In this document: one piece after another, positions 17,831-27,536 of the stretch | Numbering within the stretch: the first letter of the stretch is position 1 | How the letters are laid out: the number at the start of each line of letters is the position of its first letter | DNA from: Clostridium bowmanii | Lineage (GTDB): Bacteria; Bacillota; Clostridia; Clostridiales; Clostridiaceae | Length of the DNA stretch: 64,000 nt | NCBI RefSeq assembly: GCF_018861315.1 | Contig: NZ_JAHLDL010000013.1 | Location: 1 to 64,000, forward strand | Direction: 5' to 3' | Translations under genes and position numbers: made by a program | Notes under the pieces: generated by a model | Told to the model about the DNA's origin: nothing | The model's database searches: none | The model's input: only the letters and a program-made list of their open reading frames with translations

Positions 17831-18949
17831 TTACTTCAATATTTCTTCATAATTATTTTTTATTATTTTAAATACCACTTCACTAAATCCAGATTCCGAC
17901 TTTAGCGACGGAAATCCTTTTAATGTATTATTTATAATTACTTTTATCTCTTCTAAATCAATCTTAGGTACATTATAATTATACTCATCTAATATTGGCT
18001 TATAATTATTTCTTGTAAATGATGTTGAATACCATGTACTTTCTAAACCACTATTATTAAGAACTCCTGATAAGCCTAAATTATTATCAAAATTTGGTGC
18101 AAGTCCTACTGGTTCTCCATCCTTTCTTAATATTCCAAAGTTAAATGTATGTCTATCTATGTTATAGCACAGCGCATCCATAAATGTAATGTTCAAGAAC
18201 TCTTCTATGTAACCAAGTTCTTTTATAATACTTATAGAATCATCTATTTCCCAATAATCGCGAACAAAGCTGAACATTGGCTCGAAGTCGACTTCTCCAT
18301 TATTAGTAAAGTCTTTACACTTAACTAATACACCATCTTCAATAGCTTCATATTTAACCGCATCAAATCCAAGATTAATAGCAATGTTTGCTATTAATAC
18401 TTCCGCAAAATTTTCCTTATAAGTACCCTTTTTTATCATATACCAACATCCCTCAATGAGCTTCCAGCACTTCTCAAAACTTCCGATGTTGGTTAATTCA
18501 GGACTTATATCTAGATCCTTAAAATTTATTTCTGAAGCATTGCCGTATAAAGCAACAGTATTTAGCCCATCAGATAATCTACTTCTTACTTCTTTATAAG
18601 TTATATCTTCATTTATCCATTTTAACCAATAGCTATCTGTAATACATATAGCTCTAGCTTTAATAACTATTTCCTTAGGAACCTCTGACCTAACACTTAA
18701 TCTACGCCTTACCTGCCTTGAATTAGTCCTATGAGTATCTATTACTCTAGTTTGTAGCCACACTTCTAAGGATCCTGCATTCTTATTTATCATTATTACT
18801 GGTAATAAATTGTCATCCAAAGATTTTACAAACTCTGTGTCTTTTATTTCAGCTACCTTTTTGTCCTTATACATTAAATACCCAGTAAAATTAGATTCTT
18901 CATTTTTCAAATATTTATTTGCTAAGTTTATCAAATCTATTTTTCCCAT
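17831..18949 (-). CDS. HipA-like protein kinase without a HipB partner
   Basis: 372 residues. The C-terminal half follows HipA: ALCYNIDRHTFNFGI holds the catalytic Asp and Asn, and APNFDNNLGL the metal-binding Asp. FEKCWKLIEG and FAEVLIANIAINLGF match the N-lobe region of HipA-type kinases. The N-terminal 120 residues (GYLMYKDKKVAEI) replace the usual HipA N-terminal domain. GGAGGAG lies directly before ATG 18949, so an in-frame start at 19015 is not used. HipA kinases phosphorylate tRNA synthetases or related targets and are normally held by an antitoxin. Neither flank encodes one: the small upstream protein is basic and not a visible HTH. Confidence 0.75.
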   Translation of the reverse strand: MGKIDLINLANKYLKNEESNFTGYLMYKDKKVAEIKDTEFVKSLDDNLLPVIMINKNAGSLEVWLQTRVIDTHRTNSRQVRRRLSVRSEVPKEIVIKARAICITDSYWLKWINEDITYKEVRSRLSDGLNTVALYGNASEINFKDLDISPELTNIGSFEKCWKLIEGCWYMIKKGTYKENFAEVLIANIAINLGFDAVKYEAIEDGVLVKCKDFTNNGEVDFEPMFSFVRDYWEIDDSISIIKELGYIEEFLNITFMDALCYNIDRHTFNFGILRKDGEPVGLAPNFDNNLGLSGVLNNSGLESTWYSTSFTRNNYKPILDEYNYNVPKIDLEEIKVIINNTLKGFPSLKSESGFSEVVFKIIKNNYEEILK

Positions 18950-19080
18950 ATAACTCCTCCATAATTGAGTCAGTATTTTTCTTCTCTTATAATATATTAT
19001 AACCAAGCATTGCATTATAAACAGCGACCCATTTTCTCATCATTCTAAACTCATTACAATATTCTCCTAAACCTTTGTTG

Positions 19081-19284
19081 TTATTTGAAAAGTTTCTTTA
19101 ATATATCAAAAATACTAAAACTAGTACGATTATATACACGGTTATAAGCAGCTTTTTTAGGATTTGTAATCCAGCCAAACCCACGTGGTGCTCTTAAACC
19201 TAAGCTATTTTTTATTATTCTCTTGGGACTCGTCCTGCTGCTAATCATTTTCTTCAAGCTTGGTTTCCTTATTCCAAATTTCAT
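19081..19284 (-). CDS. Small basic conserved protein, 67 residues
   Basis: Very basic, starting MKFGIRKPSLKKMISSRTS, with GLRAPRGFG and the distinctive TNPKKAAYNRVYNRTS block, then a short hydrophobic end (SIFDILKKLF). I recall this block from clostridial and phage-associated hypothetical proteins, but no function is known. GGAGGA precedes ATG 19284. It lies directly downstream of the repeated 75-bp element (19304-19378), which probably contains its promoter. It could be a nucleic-acid-binding peptide judging by charge; this is a guess. Confidence 0.6.
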   Translation of the reverse strand: MKFGIRKPSLKKMISSRTSPKRIIKNSLGLRAPRGFGWITNPKKAAYNRVYNRTSFSIFDILKKLFK

Positions 19285-19303
19285 TTTAGTTCCTCCTAAA
19301 ATA

Positions 19304-19378
19304 TTTTTCTGTAATTCTATTTACATAGTACCATTCGCCAAAGGAAAAATTTTTCCTTCTATAACATTTTAAATAAAA
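19304..19378 (-). repeat. 75-bp promoter-proximal element, copy 2
   Basis: Counterpart of 8838-8912. Here the palindrome AAGGAAAAA/TTTTTCCTT (about 19341-19358) is perfect and is followed on the minus strand by GGCGAAT and an AT-rich stretch, then the GGAGGA of the 67-residue gene. Confidence 0.6.
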
Positions 19379-19382
19379 TCCC

Positions 19383-22300
19383 CTACAAACAACCATTTCT
19401 ATACTTACACCAACTACACTGTTCACTTTCAGCCTTCATATAATCCTCCAAACTTACTGCAGTGTTCATTTTATAGAAGCTTCCATCCATAGTCTTCATA
19501 AGCTTAGTTACCTTACTTTCATCATATTCAATAGAAACCACTTCTCCTGTCTGTAGAAGGTATAGCTTTAAATTTATCTCATCAACCTGCAATAGTTCCT
19601 TTACCGCTTTTCCATATATCATTAGTTGATCAGAGTATACTTCTTTGAAATGTTTTGCGTTATATTCTCCGCTTATTTTGTTGGTTTTATAGTCAATAAT
19701 TACAGCAATTCGCTTGTCACCTTTTTTATATAGTTTCAACCTGTCAATAAAACCATTTATCATCATTTTCTTATCTTCAAGAGGCGCAAGAAGATAGGAT
19801 ACCTCGCTACTGCTTTTTATAAGTTCTCCATAAGCACATTCACTATTTTGTTTTTCTTCCATTTCCAAATAGTTGTTTGCGAAGGTTTTTATTTCATTTT
19901 GTAATGCTTCTACCTCATCTCTATAACTTTTTTTAATATCCACATCTTCCTTTGGATCGTCATCCTGGATTAATTTCTCTGCTTCTTCTAAATAAGTCTT
20001 ATCTAAAATATCCTCAATATAAGTTTCATAATTTTCGCTGCCCTGCTTATTCATATGTTCTAAAACCTTATGAACAATTACCCCTTTATCCGTTGCTTTT
20101 ATCCCACTTGCTATATCTACTGTTTTTTCTTGTAATTTCATTTCCAGTATTTTGGTATAGTCCGCGTATCTCCCCCCTAAAATATTTTCATAATAATATT
20201 TTCTTGGACAGTTACTGTAACTCATGTATTTTGAAGCGCTGGCATAGTTCCTTGGCTTTATTTGTGGTTTAAATAAAATTCTATTTCTTATGTCCTTATC
20301 ATCCAGTAGCGCCTCTTCCACTATATTGTGTTCCTGCACCTTAATTTGCACAAGATCTTCTGAGCTCATAAATGCAATTGTGTCTAAATTTGCTCTATCT
20401 GCTAGTGTTGCATATTTTATCATTTTTTCATAAGTATTTAAATTTTCTACTAGGTTTTCCTCACTTAATTTAAAGTTTCCATCATACTCCTCTTCTTTAC
20501 CTGTGAGTACAATGTACTGTTTGGCTCTGGTCATAGCCACATATAGTATTCTTATTTCTTCATGAATTTCGTTTGTTAATTTTTCATTTAGAACATCTAT
20601 AAATTCACTACACTGTTCTCCATTCATGTTATATCTTGAAAGTATGGTATCTTTATAATGTATAAACCCAACTTTATTATTTTGATTTTTGCTTAAACTA
20701 ATAACATTTCTTTCAATACTAGGCACAATGACAGCCTCAAATTCTAGTCCTTTTGAAGCATGTATTGTCATTATCTTTACTGCCTCTGAATCTTCAGTAT
20801 CAAGGGCTGCCTCAGCTTCATTATTATTGTTTTCATTAAGAAACTCAATGTATTCTATGAATTCCTCACTACTAAAAAATTCTTCATTGTCATACTGCTC
20901 TGCAAGTTTTAAAAGTTTTTCTATATTTCGTAGCTTTTGCGGCCCATTCTTTTTTGCAAGATATATTTCTTTAATTCCACGGCCCTCTATTATACTCTCT
21001 AAGATTCTTACAACACTCATTTTTTTTGCTGTAGCTTCCAACTCTTTTAAGTACTCATAGGACTTAATAAGACTACTTTTTTGATAATCATCTGAAAGCT
21101 CCTGCACGGCTGTAATCATAGCATCAACAAAAGATACCTCCACAAGCTCTAGTTGCGTTTGTCTTACTTTTAAAAGCACATCATCTGGAAGCTCAAACAG
21201 TGGACTTTTCAGTACTGATAAAAGCTTAATTAACTGCTTATCTGTCTGTTTTTCATTAAATCCCTTGACAGCAAGCTCATATAAATTCAATATGTTCTTT
21301 GTTTCACTCTTGTCGAAGAACCCAGTTCCACCTATTATGCAGTAGGGTATTTTATATTTGCAAATCTGCTCTTCAATATCTGGAACTATCCCGCGACTTC
21401 GTACAAGTATACAAATATCTTTAAAGTTAATTCCCTTATCTCTCAAGAGCTTTATTGATTTTATTACTGTTTCCGCTCCACTAGATGGCTTTTCGGTAAC
21501 CACTCCAAAACTCTCTTTTATTTCATTTAGAACTGCTTTAAATTCTTCAATTTCTCTTTTATCTTTTATAATTGCCTTTGCCTTTTTTATTAGGTCAGTA
21601 TCGCCAGATTTTTCATCACTATATGTAACTATGCTTATTCTTTTTTCTATTTTATTTACTTTTATAGTTCCTATTGCAGTTTCTAATTCCACCTTATTTT
21701 GATTATCATCCTCATCTTTATGCTTAAGCGGTTGATAATCCTCTATAAGATACTGAAATATTTCATTTATACCCTTTATAATCTCAGGCTCACTTCTATA
21801 ACATATATTAAGAGACTTTAATCCACTTTCCCCCATATCCTCAGATACCCGTTTAAATATAGTAGAATCCGTTCCCCTAAAACCATAAATAGCCTGTTTA
21901 AAATCTCCAACTACAAAGAGTTTCTTTGGTATTAATTTTCCATTCTCATCTGCTGTAAGCTTGTATAATATTTTTCTCTGAAGTTCATTGGTATCCTGAA
22001 ATTCATCCACTAAAAAGTTCTTGTATCTGTCCTTATAATTATCACACATAAGCTTACTTTCTAGTATTTCAAAGGCCTTCTTCTGAAGATCTCCAAAATC
22101 AAACATATCTTTTGAGAGTTTGTACTGATAATAGCTATCATCTAATTCTTTGACCATTATTAAAATAAAACTAGTTAACTTATCTTCTTTAGCTCCTTCT
22201 AAAATTTCATGAATATTCTCACTGCTTTCAGCTATATCTTCTCTAAGCTTTAATATATCAATACATAATTGTTCATCTACATATTTTTTCTCAAAGAAAT

Positions 22301-22808
22301 TATAAAGACTATTAACTTCTTTAATATAATTTTCATCAGAAAACATAGTGTTAATTATTTCATTAAGCTTATCTTTTAAAAATACACTCTTTTGGATTTG
22401 ATTTATTATTGCAAAATTAAAATCAATACCCAAAAATGCAGCATTTTCTCTAACAATTGTTGCAGCAAAACTATGTATAGTGGTAATATTAGCTCTGTTT
22501 AAATTATCTAACTGCTGCTGCCATAATGGCCTGCTTTGTTTATCTTCTATTGCAATCTTATCCAATATTCCGCCTCTAATTCTACTTTTCATCTCTAGTG
22601 CAGCTTTTTCAGTAAAGGTTATAGCTACAATTTCATCTATAGAAGTACCACTATCAAGTAATGTTAAAAATCTGCTAGTCAAAACTCTAGTTTTTCCAGA
22701 GCCCGCGCCTGCTGAAAGAGATATATTTTTCTCAACATCCACAGCCTCGCTTTGCTCACTATTCAGTCCAAAGAATTTAGCAAAACTAAATTTTTCTTTA
22801 ATGCACAT
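19383..22808 (-). CDS. addA: AddA-like helicase-nuclease subunit (UvrD/RecB type)
   Basis: ATP-driven DNA helicase with a C-terminal nuclease domain, for processing double-strand ends in recombination. 1141 residues: Walker A SAGAGSGKT (32-40), VAITFTEKAALEM (motif Ia), FLVDEFQDTNELQ (motif II), VVGDFKQAIYGFRG (III), MTIHASKGLEFEAV (V), ILYVAMTRAK (VI). The nuclease domain has YSNCPRKYYYE, GVIVHKVLEH and IIDYKTNK. Unusually it ends CSWCKYRNGC, and with CPRKY this makes the four-cysteine iron-staple pattern usually found in AddB. GGAGGT fits ATG 22808, overlapping the addB stop by 11 bases. It may be a RecB-like variant rather than orthodox AddA. Confidence 0.82.
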   Translation of the reverse strand: MCIKEKFSFAKFFGLNSEQSEAVDVEKNISLSAGAGSGKTRVLTSRFLTLLDSGTSIDEIVAITFTEKAALEMKSRIRGGILDKIAIEDKQSRPLWQQQLDNLNRANITTIHSFAATIVRENAAFLGIDFNFAIINQIQKSVFLKDKLNEIINTMFSDENYIKEVNSLYNFFEKKYVDEQLCIDILKLREDIAESSENIHEILEGAKEDKLTSFILIMVKELDDSYYQYKLSKDMFDFGDLQKKAFEILESKLMCDNYKDRYKNFLVDEFQDTNELQRKILYKLTADENGKLIPKKLFVVGDFKQAIYGFRGTDSTIFKRVSEDMGESGLKSLNICYRSEPEIIKGINEIFQYLIEDYQPLKHKDEDDNQNKVELETAIGTIKVNKIEKRISIVTYSDEKSGDTDLIKKAKAIIKDKREIEEFKAVLNEIKESFGVVTEKPSSGAETVIKSIKLLRDKGINFKDICILVRSRGIVPDIEEQICKYKIPYCIIGGTGFFDKSETKNILNLYELAVKGFNEKQTDKQLIKLLSVLKSPLFELPDDVLLKVRQTQLELVEVSFVDAMITAVQELSDDYQKSSLIKSYEYLKELEATAKKMSVVRILESIIEGRGIKEIYLAKKNGPQKLRNIEKLLKLAEQYDNEEFFSSEEFIEYIEFLNENNNNEAEAALDTEDSEAVKIMTIHASKGLEFEAVIVPSIERNVISLSKNQNNKVGFIHYKDTILSRYNMNGEQCSEFIDVLNEKLTNEIHEEIRILYVAMTRAKQYIVLTGKEEEYDGNFKLSEENLVENLNTYEKMIKYATLADRANLDTIAFMSSEDLVQIKVQEHNIVEEALLDDKDIRNRILFKPQIKPRNYASASKYMSYSNCPRKYYYENILGGRYADYTKILEMKLQEKTVDIASGIKATDKGVIVHKVLEHMNKQGSENYETYIEDILDKTYLEEAEKLIQDDDPKEDVDIKKSYRDEVEALQNEIKTFANNYLEMEEKQNSECAYGELIKSSSEVSYLLAPLEDKKMMINGFIDRLKLYKKGDKRIAVIIDYKTNKISGEYNAKHFKEVYSDQLMIYGKAVKELLQVDEINLKLYLLQTGEVVSIEYDESKVTKLMKTMDGSFYKMNTAVSLEDYMKAESEQCSWCKYRNGCL

Positions 22809-25800
22809 CTGAAGTACCTCCTTTGAAAACTGTATTTTGTAATAATAGCTTATTTTTGTTATACCTGCATACATTCTTAAACGAGCAACTATAGCCACCA
22901 AAACTTTTTCCATCGAAGGAACTACAATTAGACTTGTAGTTAAATTTACCTTGTTTTATATCACTGGCTGCCTCTATTACTAAATCTCTAACATACTCCG
23001 TAAGTATATTAAACATATCTATATTTACGTCAAAATGCTTTCTTCCAAAATCAGTTGAAGCTTTGTACTCAGTTCTATATAAGCCTTCTTTAACGAGGCC
23101 CGTCTTATTCTGATTTTCTATGCTCAAATAAATAAGCCCCATGCAATCTAATTCTCTATTTTTAAATAGCTTACTAAATCTGTTTTTCAAAATGTATTCC
23201 ACCATATAATAGTAAATCACAATTTGACAATCCTCTCTTGCTAGTATTGCTCCAATATCTGAAATGGAGCGCTTCTTGTAATCATATACCATATATTTAC
23301 CTGTAGGCATCCACTGATTGTCCACATATTCAAATTCCAAATCAACCCTATCCACCACACAGGAAATAGGTATTCCAAAGACCGCTTTCTCTTTAATTTT
23401 TTCTTCTATTAAAAATGGGACAAGAATATTTTTTGTATCCTTCAAATATTTTTTCATTCTTTTAACATCAAGCTCAAGGAAGTTATTCAATGTATTCCTA
23501 TAACCTTCCAAGATGTTTTCTTTCCTATCATCCTCTATGTCTAACACTCTAAGATTTTGGGCTTCATCATCAAATATCTTATTAAACTTGTCCTCATTAA
23601 ATACCAAATCTATTTTCCCATTATCCAACAAGTAAAGTTCCTCTATTGATGTATTTTCATAATATCTTTTTAAAATCTCATGATAAAAGGTCCCTATTTC
23701 AAGATTATTAAACGCATTCTCACTCTCTTCCACATCCCTAATCCCAAAAAATTGTTGCATAAAATATTGATAAGGGCATCTGAAATATGATCCTACTGCT
23801 GATGGTTTAAAATATTCAATCTTACCCTGTGCATACTCACTGCCAATCCAGCCCTCGTAATTATTATAGTCCGCCTGCACTTCTCTATGATATTCCACAA
23901 AGCACTTTGCATAATAATCCACTATATTTACTTCAAATTCCAGAGCATAAGATATTCTCTTATCAATATTCTTATCAGTGAAGCCTTTATAATATTTCTC
24001 AAATATATCCTTTAGAACAACTGTTTTCAATTCTAATTCGCTCATAACTTCGTTTATATTTATATTGAACCTATCTCTCATGGTTAAAACTCTTTCTTCT
24101 TTAATCCCAGTTAAGAACTTAATCTCATCCACAAATGATGAAGCTATTGCAAACCCACCCTCTTCACTTGCGCCTCTATAGGACAGTGTTAAGGTCTCTT
24201 TTGCAGCTGCTAGAGTTAGATTAAATCTAATTTTTTCCCTTGAAAGCTCATATCTATAATTTCTATAATTAATGCCTTGTTTATATAGCTTATCTACTTC
24301 CATATCTGTGAATAAACCTGCATTCCGAACTACCTTTGGTACTTCTCCTTCATTTAACCCAAGTATATATACATGCTTATAAAATACTCCCTTAGCAAGA
24401 TCAGTATTTAAAATTTTAACACCATCTGTATTCATATTTTCAATGGTTATTGTTGAATTTAGTGCATAATCTTTTAAGAAATCAGCAAATATAACACTCT
24501 CCATATTATTTTCGAGCATGTGGCAGATTTCAAAATTATTTCTTAGATTCTTAAGGAGTCTTTTTAAACCTTCATAGCCTTTTAGTAATACCTTGTCCTC
24601 AAAGCACAAATCACTACTAAGACCATTTAAAAATACCGGTTTAATTATTTCATGATATCTCAAAAACTTCTCCTCTAATATATTAAGCCACTGTGAGGCC
24701 GATTTTATATCTTCCTCTTCATTTTTTTCAAAGCTCGCAATGATTTTTCTAACCTCTAATGAATCAGTAAGAGGAATTTTATATATCATCTCAACTGGAA
24801 TTTTAAACTCCTTAAATATCTTTATAATAATTGAGGAATAAAGAGTGCTTTTATTTACAAACAAAGCAATCTCTGAAGCCTTATCACCATTCATTAAGGA
24901 TTTTTTGATATCTCTAGCAGTTTCTCTAACTTCTGCTTCTATGCAGGGATACTTATTAATCTTTATGCATTTAAATTTTTCGCAAGAGTTTTGCATTATA
25001 TCGTGCTTACAAATTTGTTTGGGATTTTCATCTATGTTCAACTTTTCTCCTGAGTACAACATTTTTGATATCTGCTTTATCTTTTCATCACTTTTGTACT
25101 CTTCCTCTATATCCTCTACTATATGAAAATCCATAATTTTAAGTTTATTAACTATCTCACCTCTTATAAAAGGCTCAATAAGATGATTTCTAAAGGAACT
25201 ATTTACATAGATATCTATATCTTTGCTCTTTGATATTTCATTTATAAGCTCCAGATTAACCACATCTATATTAATAAAACCATCTATTATAATTGCATCA
25301 AATTCATCAAAGACCTTGCTACTCTTCGCAAATTCAACGGCCTTTAAAGATATATCATTTATATCATAGACATTATTCTCACTTAAACTTTTATTGTAAG
25401 CTTTATAAATGATATAAATATCCTCTAGTTTACTCTTTAAAATTTCATTTTCTTCATTTCTAACTATATTTAACAGATTATCTTCAGTTACAGTTTGCCT
25501 TTTTAATGCTTTTATAAAAGTTCTTATTTCTTCTATAAAGCCTTTCTTAGTGCATATCTTCGTGTAGTATGTAAGATTATCTATAGATTTTTTACAAATA
25601 CCTTGTATTAAAATCTGCTCGAACTCTTCATATATAATTCTTTCTTTACTTATATAAGGGTCTACAATAAGTTCTTCAAGTTCATCAAAAGTAATAATAT
25701 ATGAATTAATAATTCCTTTATTTTTCTCTATAAGTGCATATCTAACATCCATGATAGCTTCTCTAGAGGGTAATATATAAATAAAGTTTTTACCACATTT

Positions 25801-25878
25801 CTGAAGTTCTGAGCAGTATTCTAGAAGATTCTCTCTTCGTTTTGTAAATAGTTTTTCAAAATATATTATCTTATTCAT
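22798..25878 (-). CDS. addB: AddB-like nuclease subunit
   Basis: 1026 residues, translated just ahead of addA. The C-terminal nuclease domain starts at FKPSAVGSYFRCPYQYFMQ, continues with GTFYHEILKRYYE and the metal site in MVYDYKKRSISD, and ends with cysteines in YSCSFKNVCRYN. The N-terminal part (to about residue 750) has the helicase-like AddB architecture, including VYILGLNEGEVPK and LTLSYRG, but its start lacks the GxSGxGKS Walker A motif seen in many AddB proteins. It therefore probably recognises DNA or Chi without ATP hydrolysis and cuts the other strand. Final cysteine spacing departs from the usual C-x2-C-x5-C. AGGAG precedes ATG 25878. Confidence 0.82.
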   Translation of the reverse strand: MNKIIYFEKLFTKRRENLLEYCSELQKCGKNFIYILPSREAIMDVRYALIEKNKGIINSYIITFDELEELIVDPYISKERIIYEEFEQILIQGICKKSIDNLTYYTKICTKKGFIEEIRTFIKALKRQTVTEDNLLNIVRNEENEILKSKLEDIYIIYKAYNKSLSENNVYDINDISLKAVEFAKSSKVFDEFDAIIIDGFINIDVVNLELINEISKSKDIDIYVNSSFRNHLIEPFIRGEIVNKLKIMDFHIVEDIEEEYKSDEKIKQISKMLYSGEKLNIDENPKQICKHDIMQNSCEKFKCIKINKYPCIEAEVRETARDIKKSLMNGDKASEIALFVNKSTLYSSIIIKIFKEFKIPVEMIYKIPLTDSLEVRKIIASFEKNEEEDIKSASQWLNILEEKFLRYHEIIKPVFLNGLSSDLCFEDKVLLKGYEGLKRLLKNLRNNFEICHMLENNMESVIFADFLKDYALNSTITIENMNTDGVKILNTDLAKGVFYKHVYILGLNEGEVPKVVRNAGLFTDMEVDKLYKQGINYRNYRYELSREKIRFNLTLAAAKETLTLSYRGASEEGGFAIASSFVDEIKFLTGIKEERVLTMRDRFNININEVMSELELKTVVLKDIFEKYYKGFTDKNIDKRISYALEFEVNIVDYYAKCFVEYHREVQADYNNYEGWIGSEYAQGKIEYFKPSAVGSYFRCPYQYFMQQFFGIRDVEESENAFNNLEIGTFYHEILKRYYENTSIEELYLLDNGKIDLVFNEDKFNKIFDDEAQNLRVLDIEDDRKENILEGYRNTLNNFLELDVKRMKKYLKDTKNILVPFLIEEKIKEKAVFGIPISCVVDRVDLEFEYVDNQWMPTGKYMVYDYKKRSISDIGAILAREDCQIVIYYYMVEYILKNRFSKLFKNRELDCMGLIYLSIENQNKTGLVKEGLYRTEYKASTDFGRKHFDVNIDMFNILTEYVRDLVIEAASDIKQGKFNYKSNCSSFDGKSFGGYSCSFKNVCRYNKNKLLLQNTVFKGGTSDVH

Positions 25879-25969
25879 GGGGGTACATCTCCTATGGTTG
25901 GTAGACTTTTATTGGAAATTATCACTTATTACTAATTATATTGTATCATAAGTTTGGTCAAAATAAATA

Positions 25970-26002
25970 AAGCAAGCAGTAACTTGTGGTTACGGCTTGC
26001 TT
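25970..26002 (-). terminator. Terminator for the gene at 26095-26241
   Basis: On the minus strand the stem AAGCAAGC-GTAAC/GTTAC-GCTTGCTT (one mismatch) is followed by TATTTATTTT. It also insulates addB from upstream transcription. Confidence 0.7.
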
Positions 26003-26094
26003 GTCTTAACTGTACAATACCTATTAAAGATTATAGGAATATTATCAAATATTAATCTCTAGTTTTATCATATAGCTCGTCTGCTCTTAATATG

Positions 26095-26241
26095 CTATCT
26101 ATTACTCTCAATTTTAGGACGTGGCTTTCCCGCGTCATCTCTTTTTTTTCTCCATTCACCATCTACATTTCTTGATCTGTTTTGACCTGCTGTTGGCCCA
26201 GTCTTAACTACAGGGCCATTCGTATCCTTCGGACTTGGCAT
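26095..26241 (-). CDS. Small basic hypothetical protein, 48 residues
   Basis: Starts MPSPKDTNGPVVKTGPTAG, continues QNRSRNVDGEWRKKRDDAG and ends in basic residues. It looks disordered and nucleic-acid-like in charge. GGAGGT stands eight bases before the ATG and a terminator follows, so it is a complete small transcription unit. Similar short proteins occur in other clostridia as far as I recall, with no known role. Confidence 0.55.
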   Translation of the reverse strand: MPSPKDTNGPVVKTGPTAGQNRSRNVDGEWRKKRDDAGKPRPKIESNR

Positions 26242-26398
26242 TCGTAGACCTCCTATCTCAATAATTTATATTATACTCTTCTCAAACTTACTTTTTATTA
26301 ATTTTCCTCTTCCAAGAACCTTAATATTCTATTATTGCACATGATTTGTAAAAGCAAGTTTTGTACTTACCTTAAATTCATAACAATCTACAATTTAT

Positions 26399-26581
26399 TT
26401 AGTCCTTATTTTTTTCATTTACATGATCAATAGTAGCCGCAACTCCACCTACTACTGCTGCTACGCCTGCCCCAGTAGCAGTAATTGCTCCTACTGCACC
26501 TGCAATTGGTAGTGCAGTTACTGCTATTACTGCTGCACCTGCTCCAATACCTATTTTTGTAATTAACTTTATTAATCCCAT
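26399..26581 (-). CDS. Small glycine/alanine-rich membrane peptide, 60 residues
   Basis: Starts MGLIKLITKIGIGAGAAVIA and is almost wholly hydrophobic with Gly/Ala at regular spacing (glycine-zipper-like), ending in a charged tail HVNEKNKD. GGAGG fits the ATG at 26581 better than one 9 bases upstream, which overlaps the site. The composition resembles pore-forming peptides, class-II-type bacteriocin cores and toxin-antitoxin peptides as well as harmless membrane proteins. No immunity, leader or export gene lies beside it. Function unknown. Confidence 0.5.
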   Translation of the reverse strand: MGLIKLITKIGIGAGAAVIAVTALPIAGAVGAITATGAGVAAVVGGVAATIDHVNEKNKD

Positions 26582-26784
26582 TTTAAACATCCTCCTTTTT
26601 TATCATCTTCTAGTTTTATTGACTTCAAATAATTACAAAAAATTAACATGCTAAAACCCTTAGCTTTGTATTTAGAAAATAAATATTTTTGAATCTAATA
26701 CCCAAAAGCAAGTTTTAAATTCTGACATATATTTTTGTTAAATTTATATAAATAATAACATTCTACACAAACTTTAAAATTCCT

Positions 26785-26916
26785 TCATTTAAAATAAATA
26801 TTTTCCTTAATTATCCCCTGTCCTACAACTATGCTCCTATTTGCACAAAAGAGTAAAAACCCCTGAGATGACTTATCATTTCCTATTATCTCTATAGTTT
26901 CATCCGGTAATTCCAT
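26785..26916 (-). CDS. Possible 43-residue protein or gene remnant
   Basis: Translation MELPDETIEIIGNDKSS then QGFLLFCANRSIVVGQG is protein-like but no ribosome binding site precedes the ATG. It follows the diguanylate cyclase gene by about 45 bases on the same strand. It could be the tail of a gene whose front has gone. The remainder of 26591-26960 is AT-rich with no other signal seen. Confidence 0.25.
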   Translation of the reverse strand: MELPDETIEIIGNDKSSQGFLLFCANRSIVVGQGIIKENIYFK

Positions 26917-26960
26917 TATTTTATTTCTATCTTCATTCTTTTCTTAAATATTATTTCCTA

Positions 26961-27536
26961 TTATCTTTTCAACCTCTTACAAACATACATTCCCTCATCT
27001 GCTCGCCTTATTAATTCACTAGCAGATATTTTACTGTTAGTGTTATATTCAGACAAGCCACAGCTTAACCCTAGCCTGTGGTCACAATTATCCCTTTTCT
27101 TCATTTCATAAATGTTCATACATACCCTTGAACAAATACTTCTTGCCACTTCTAATGTTGTTTTTGGGAATATAATTACGAACTCATCACCACCTATTCT
27201 AAATACAGTATCAGTTTTTCTAATATTTGCTCTCAGTATATTACCAATTTCTGTTAGAATTTTGTCCCCCTCATTGTGACCATAAGTGTCATTTATTTTT
27301 TTAAAATCGTCAATATCAGCAAAACATATTATAAAATTTTCTCCTTGCCCCTCTGCCTCATCAATAGTTGTCTCTAAAATTTTCAAACCTGCTCTCCTGT
27401 TTAATACTCCAGTTACATAATCCAAACCTGCTTGATGTTGCAATTCAATTTTCATGCTTTTAAGTTCTAGTATAAGTTTATCTTTTTCCTCTATTATTTC
27501 TATAAGCCTTTCATTTCCAACTTCTTTGTAATTCAA
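26961..27536 (-). CDS. Diguanylate cyclase (GGDEF domain)
   Basis: Makes the second messenger cyclic di-GMP from two GTP. 191 residues: a short coiled-coil N-terminus (about 1-35, ERLIEIIEEKDKLILELKSM) and then a complete GGDEF domain: DYVTGVLNRRAG, FADIDDFKKINDTYGH, and the active site IGGDEF. RKTD five residues before it is an intact inhibitory I-site. There is no membrane helix or sensor domain, so activity is probably controlled by dimerisation through the coiled coil. The start is a TTG at 27536 with GGGGTG seven bases upstream. Two chemoreceptors and an EAL remnant elsewhere in the window suggest c-di-GMP and motility genes were once more numerous here. Confidence 0.88.
   Translation of the reverse strand: MNYKEVGNERLIEIIEEKDKLILELKSMKIELQHQAGLDYVTGVLNRRAGLKILETTIDEAEGQGENFIICFADIDDFKKINDTYGHNEGDKILTEIGNILRANIRKTDTVFRIGGDEFVIIFPKTTLEVARSICSRVCMNIYEMKKRDNCDHRLGLSCGLSEYNTNSKISASELIRRADEGMYVCKRLKR

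Noticed and set aside
20689-21060. Long Ser/Phe/Leu-rich plus-strand frames inside addA and addB.
   Set aside because: They are antisense to well-supported helicase motifs and have no ribosome binding sites.
26399-26581. Bacteriocin structural gene.
   Set aside because: Glycine/alanine-rich hydrophobic composition fits, but there is no leader, immunity, processing or export gene nearby; kept as an unknown membrane peptide.
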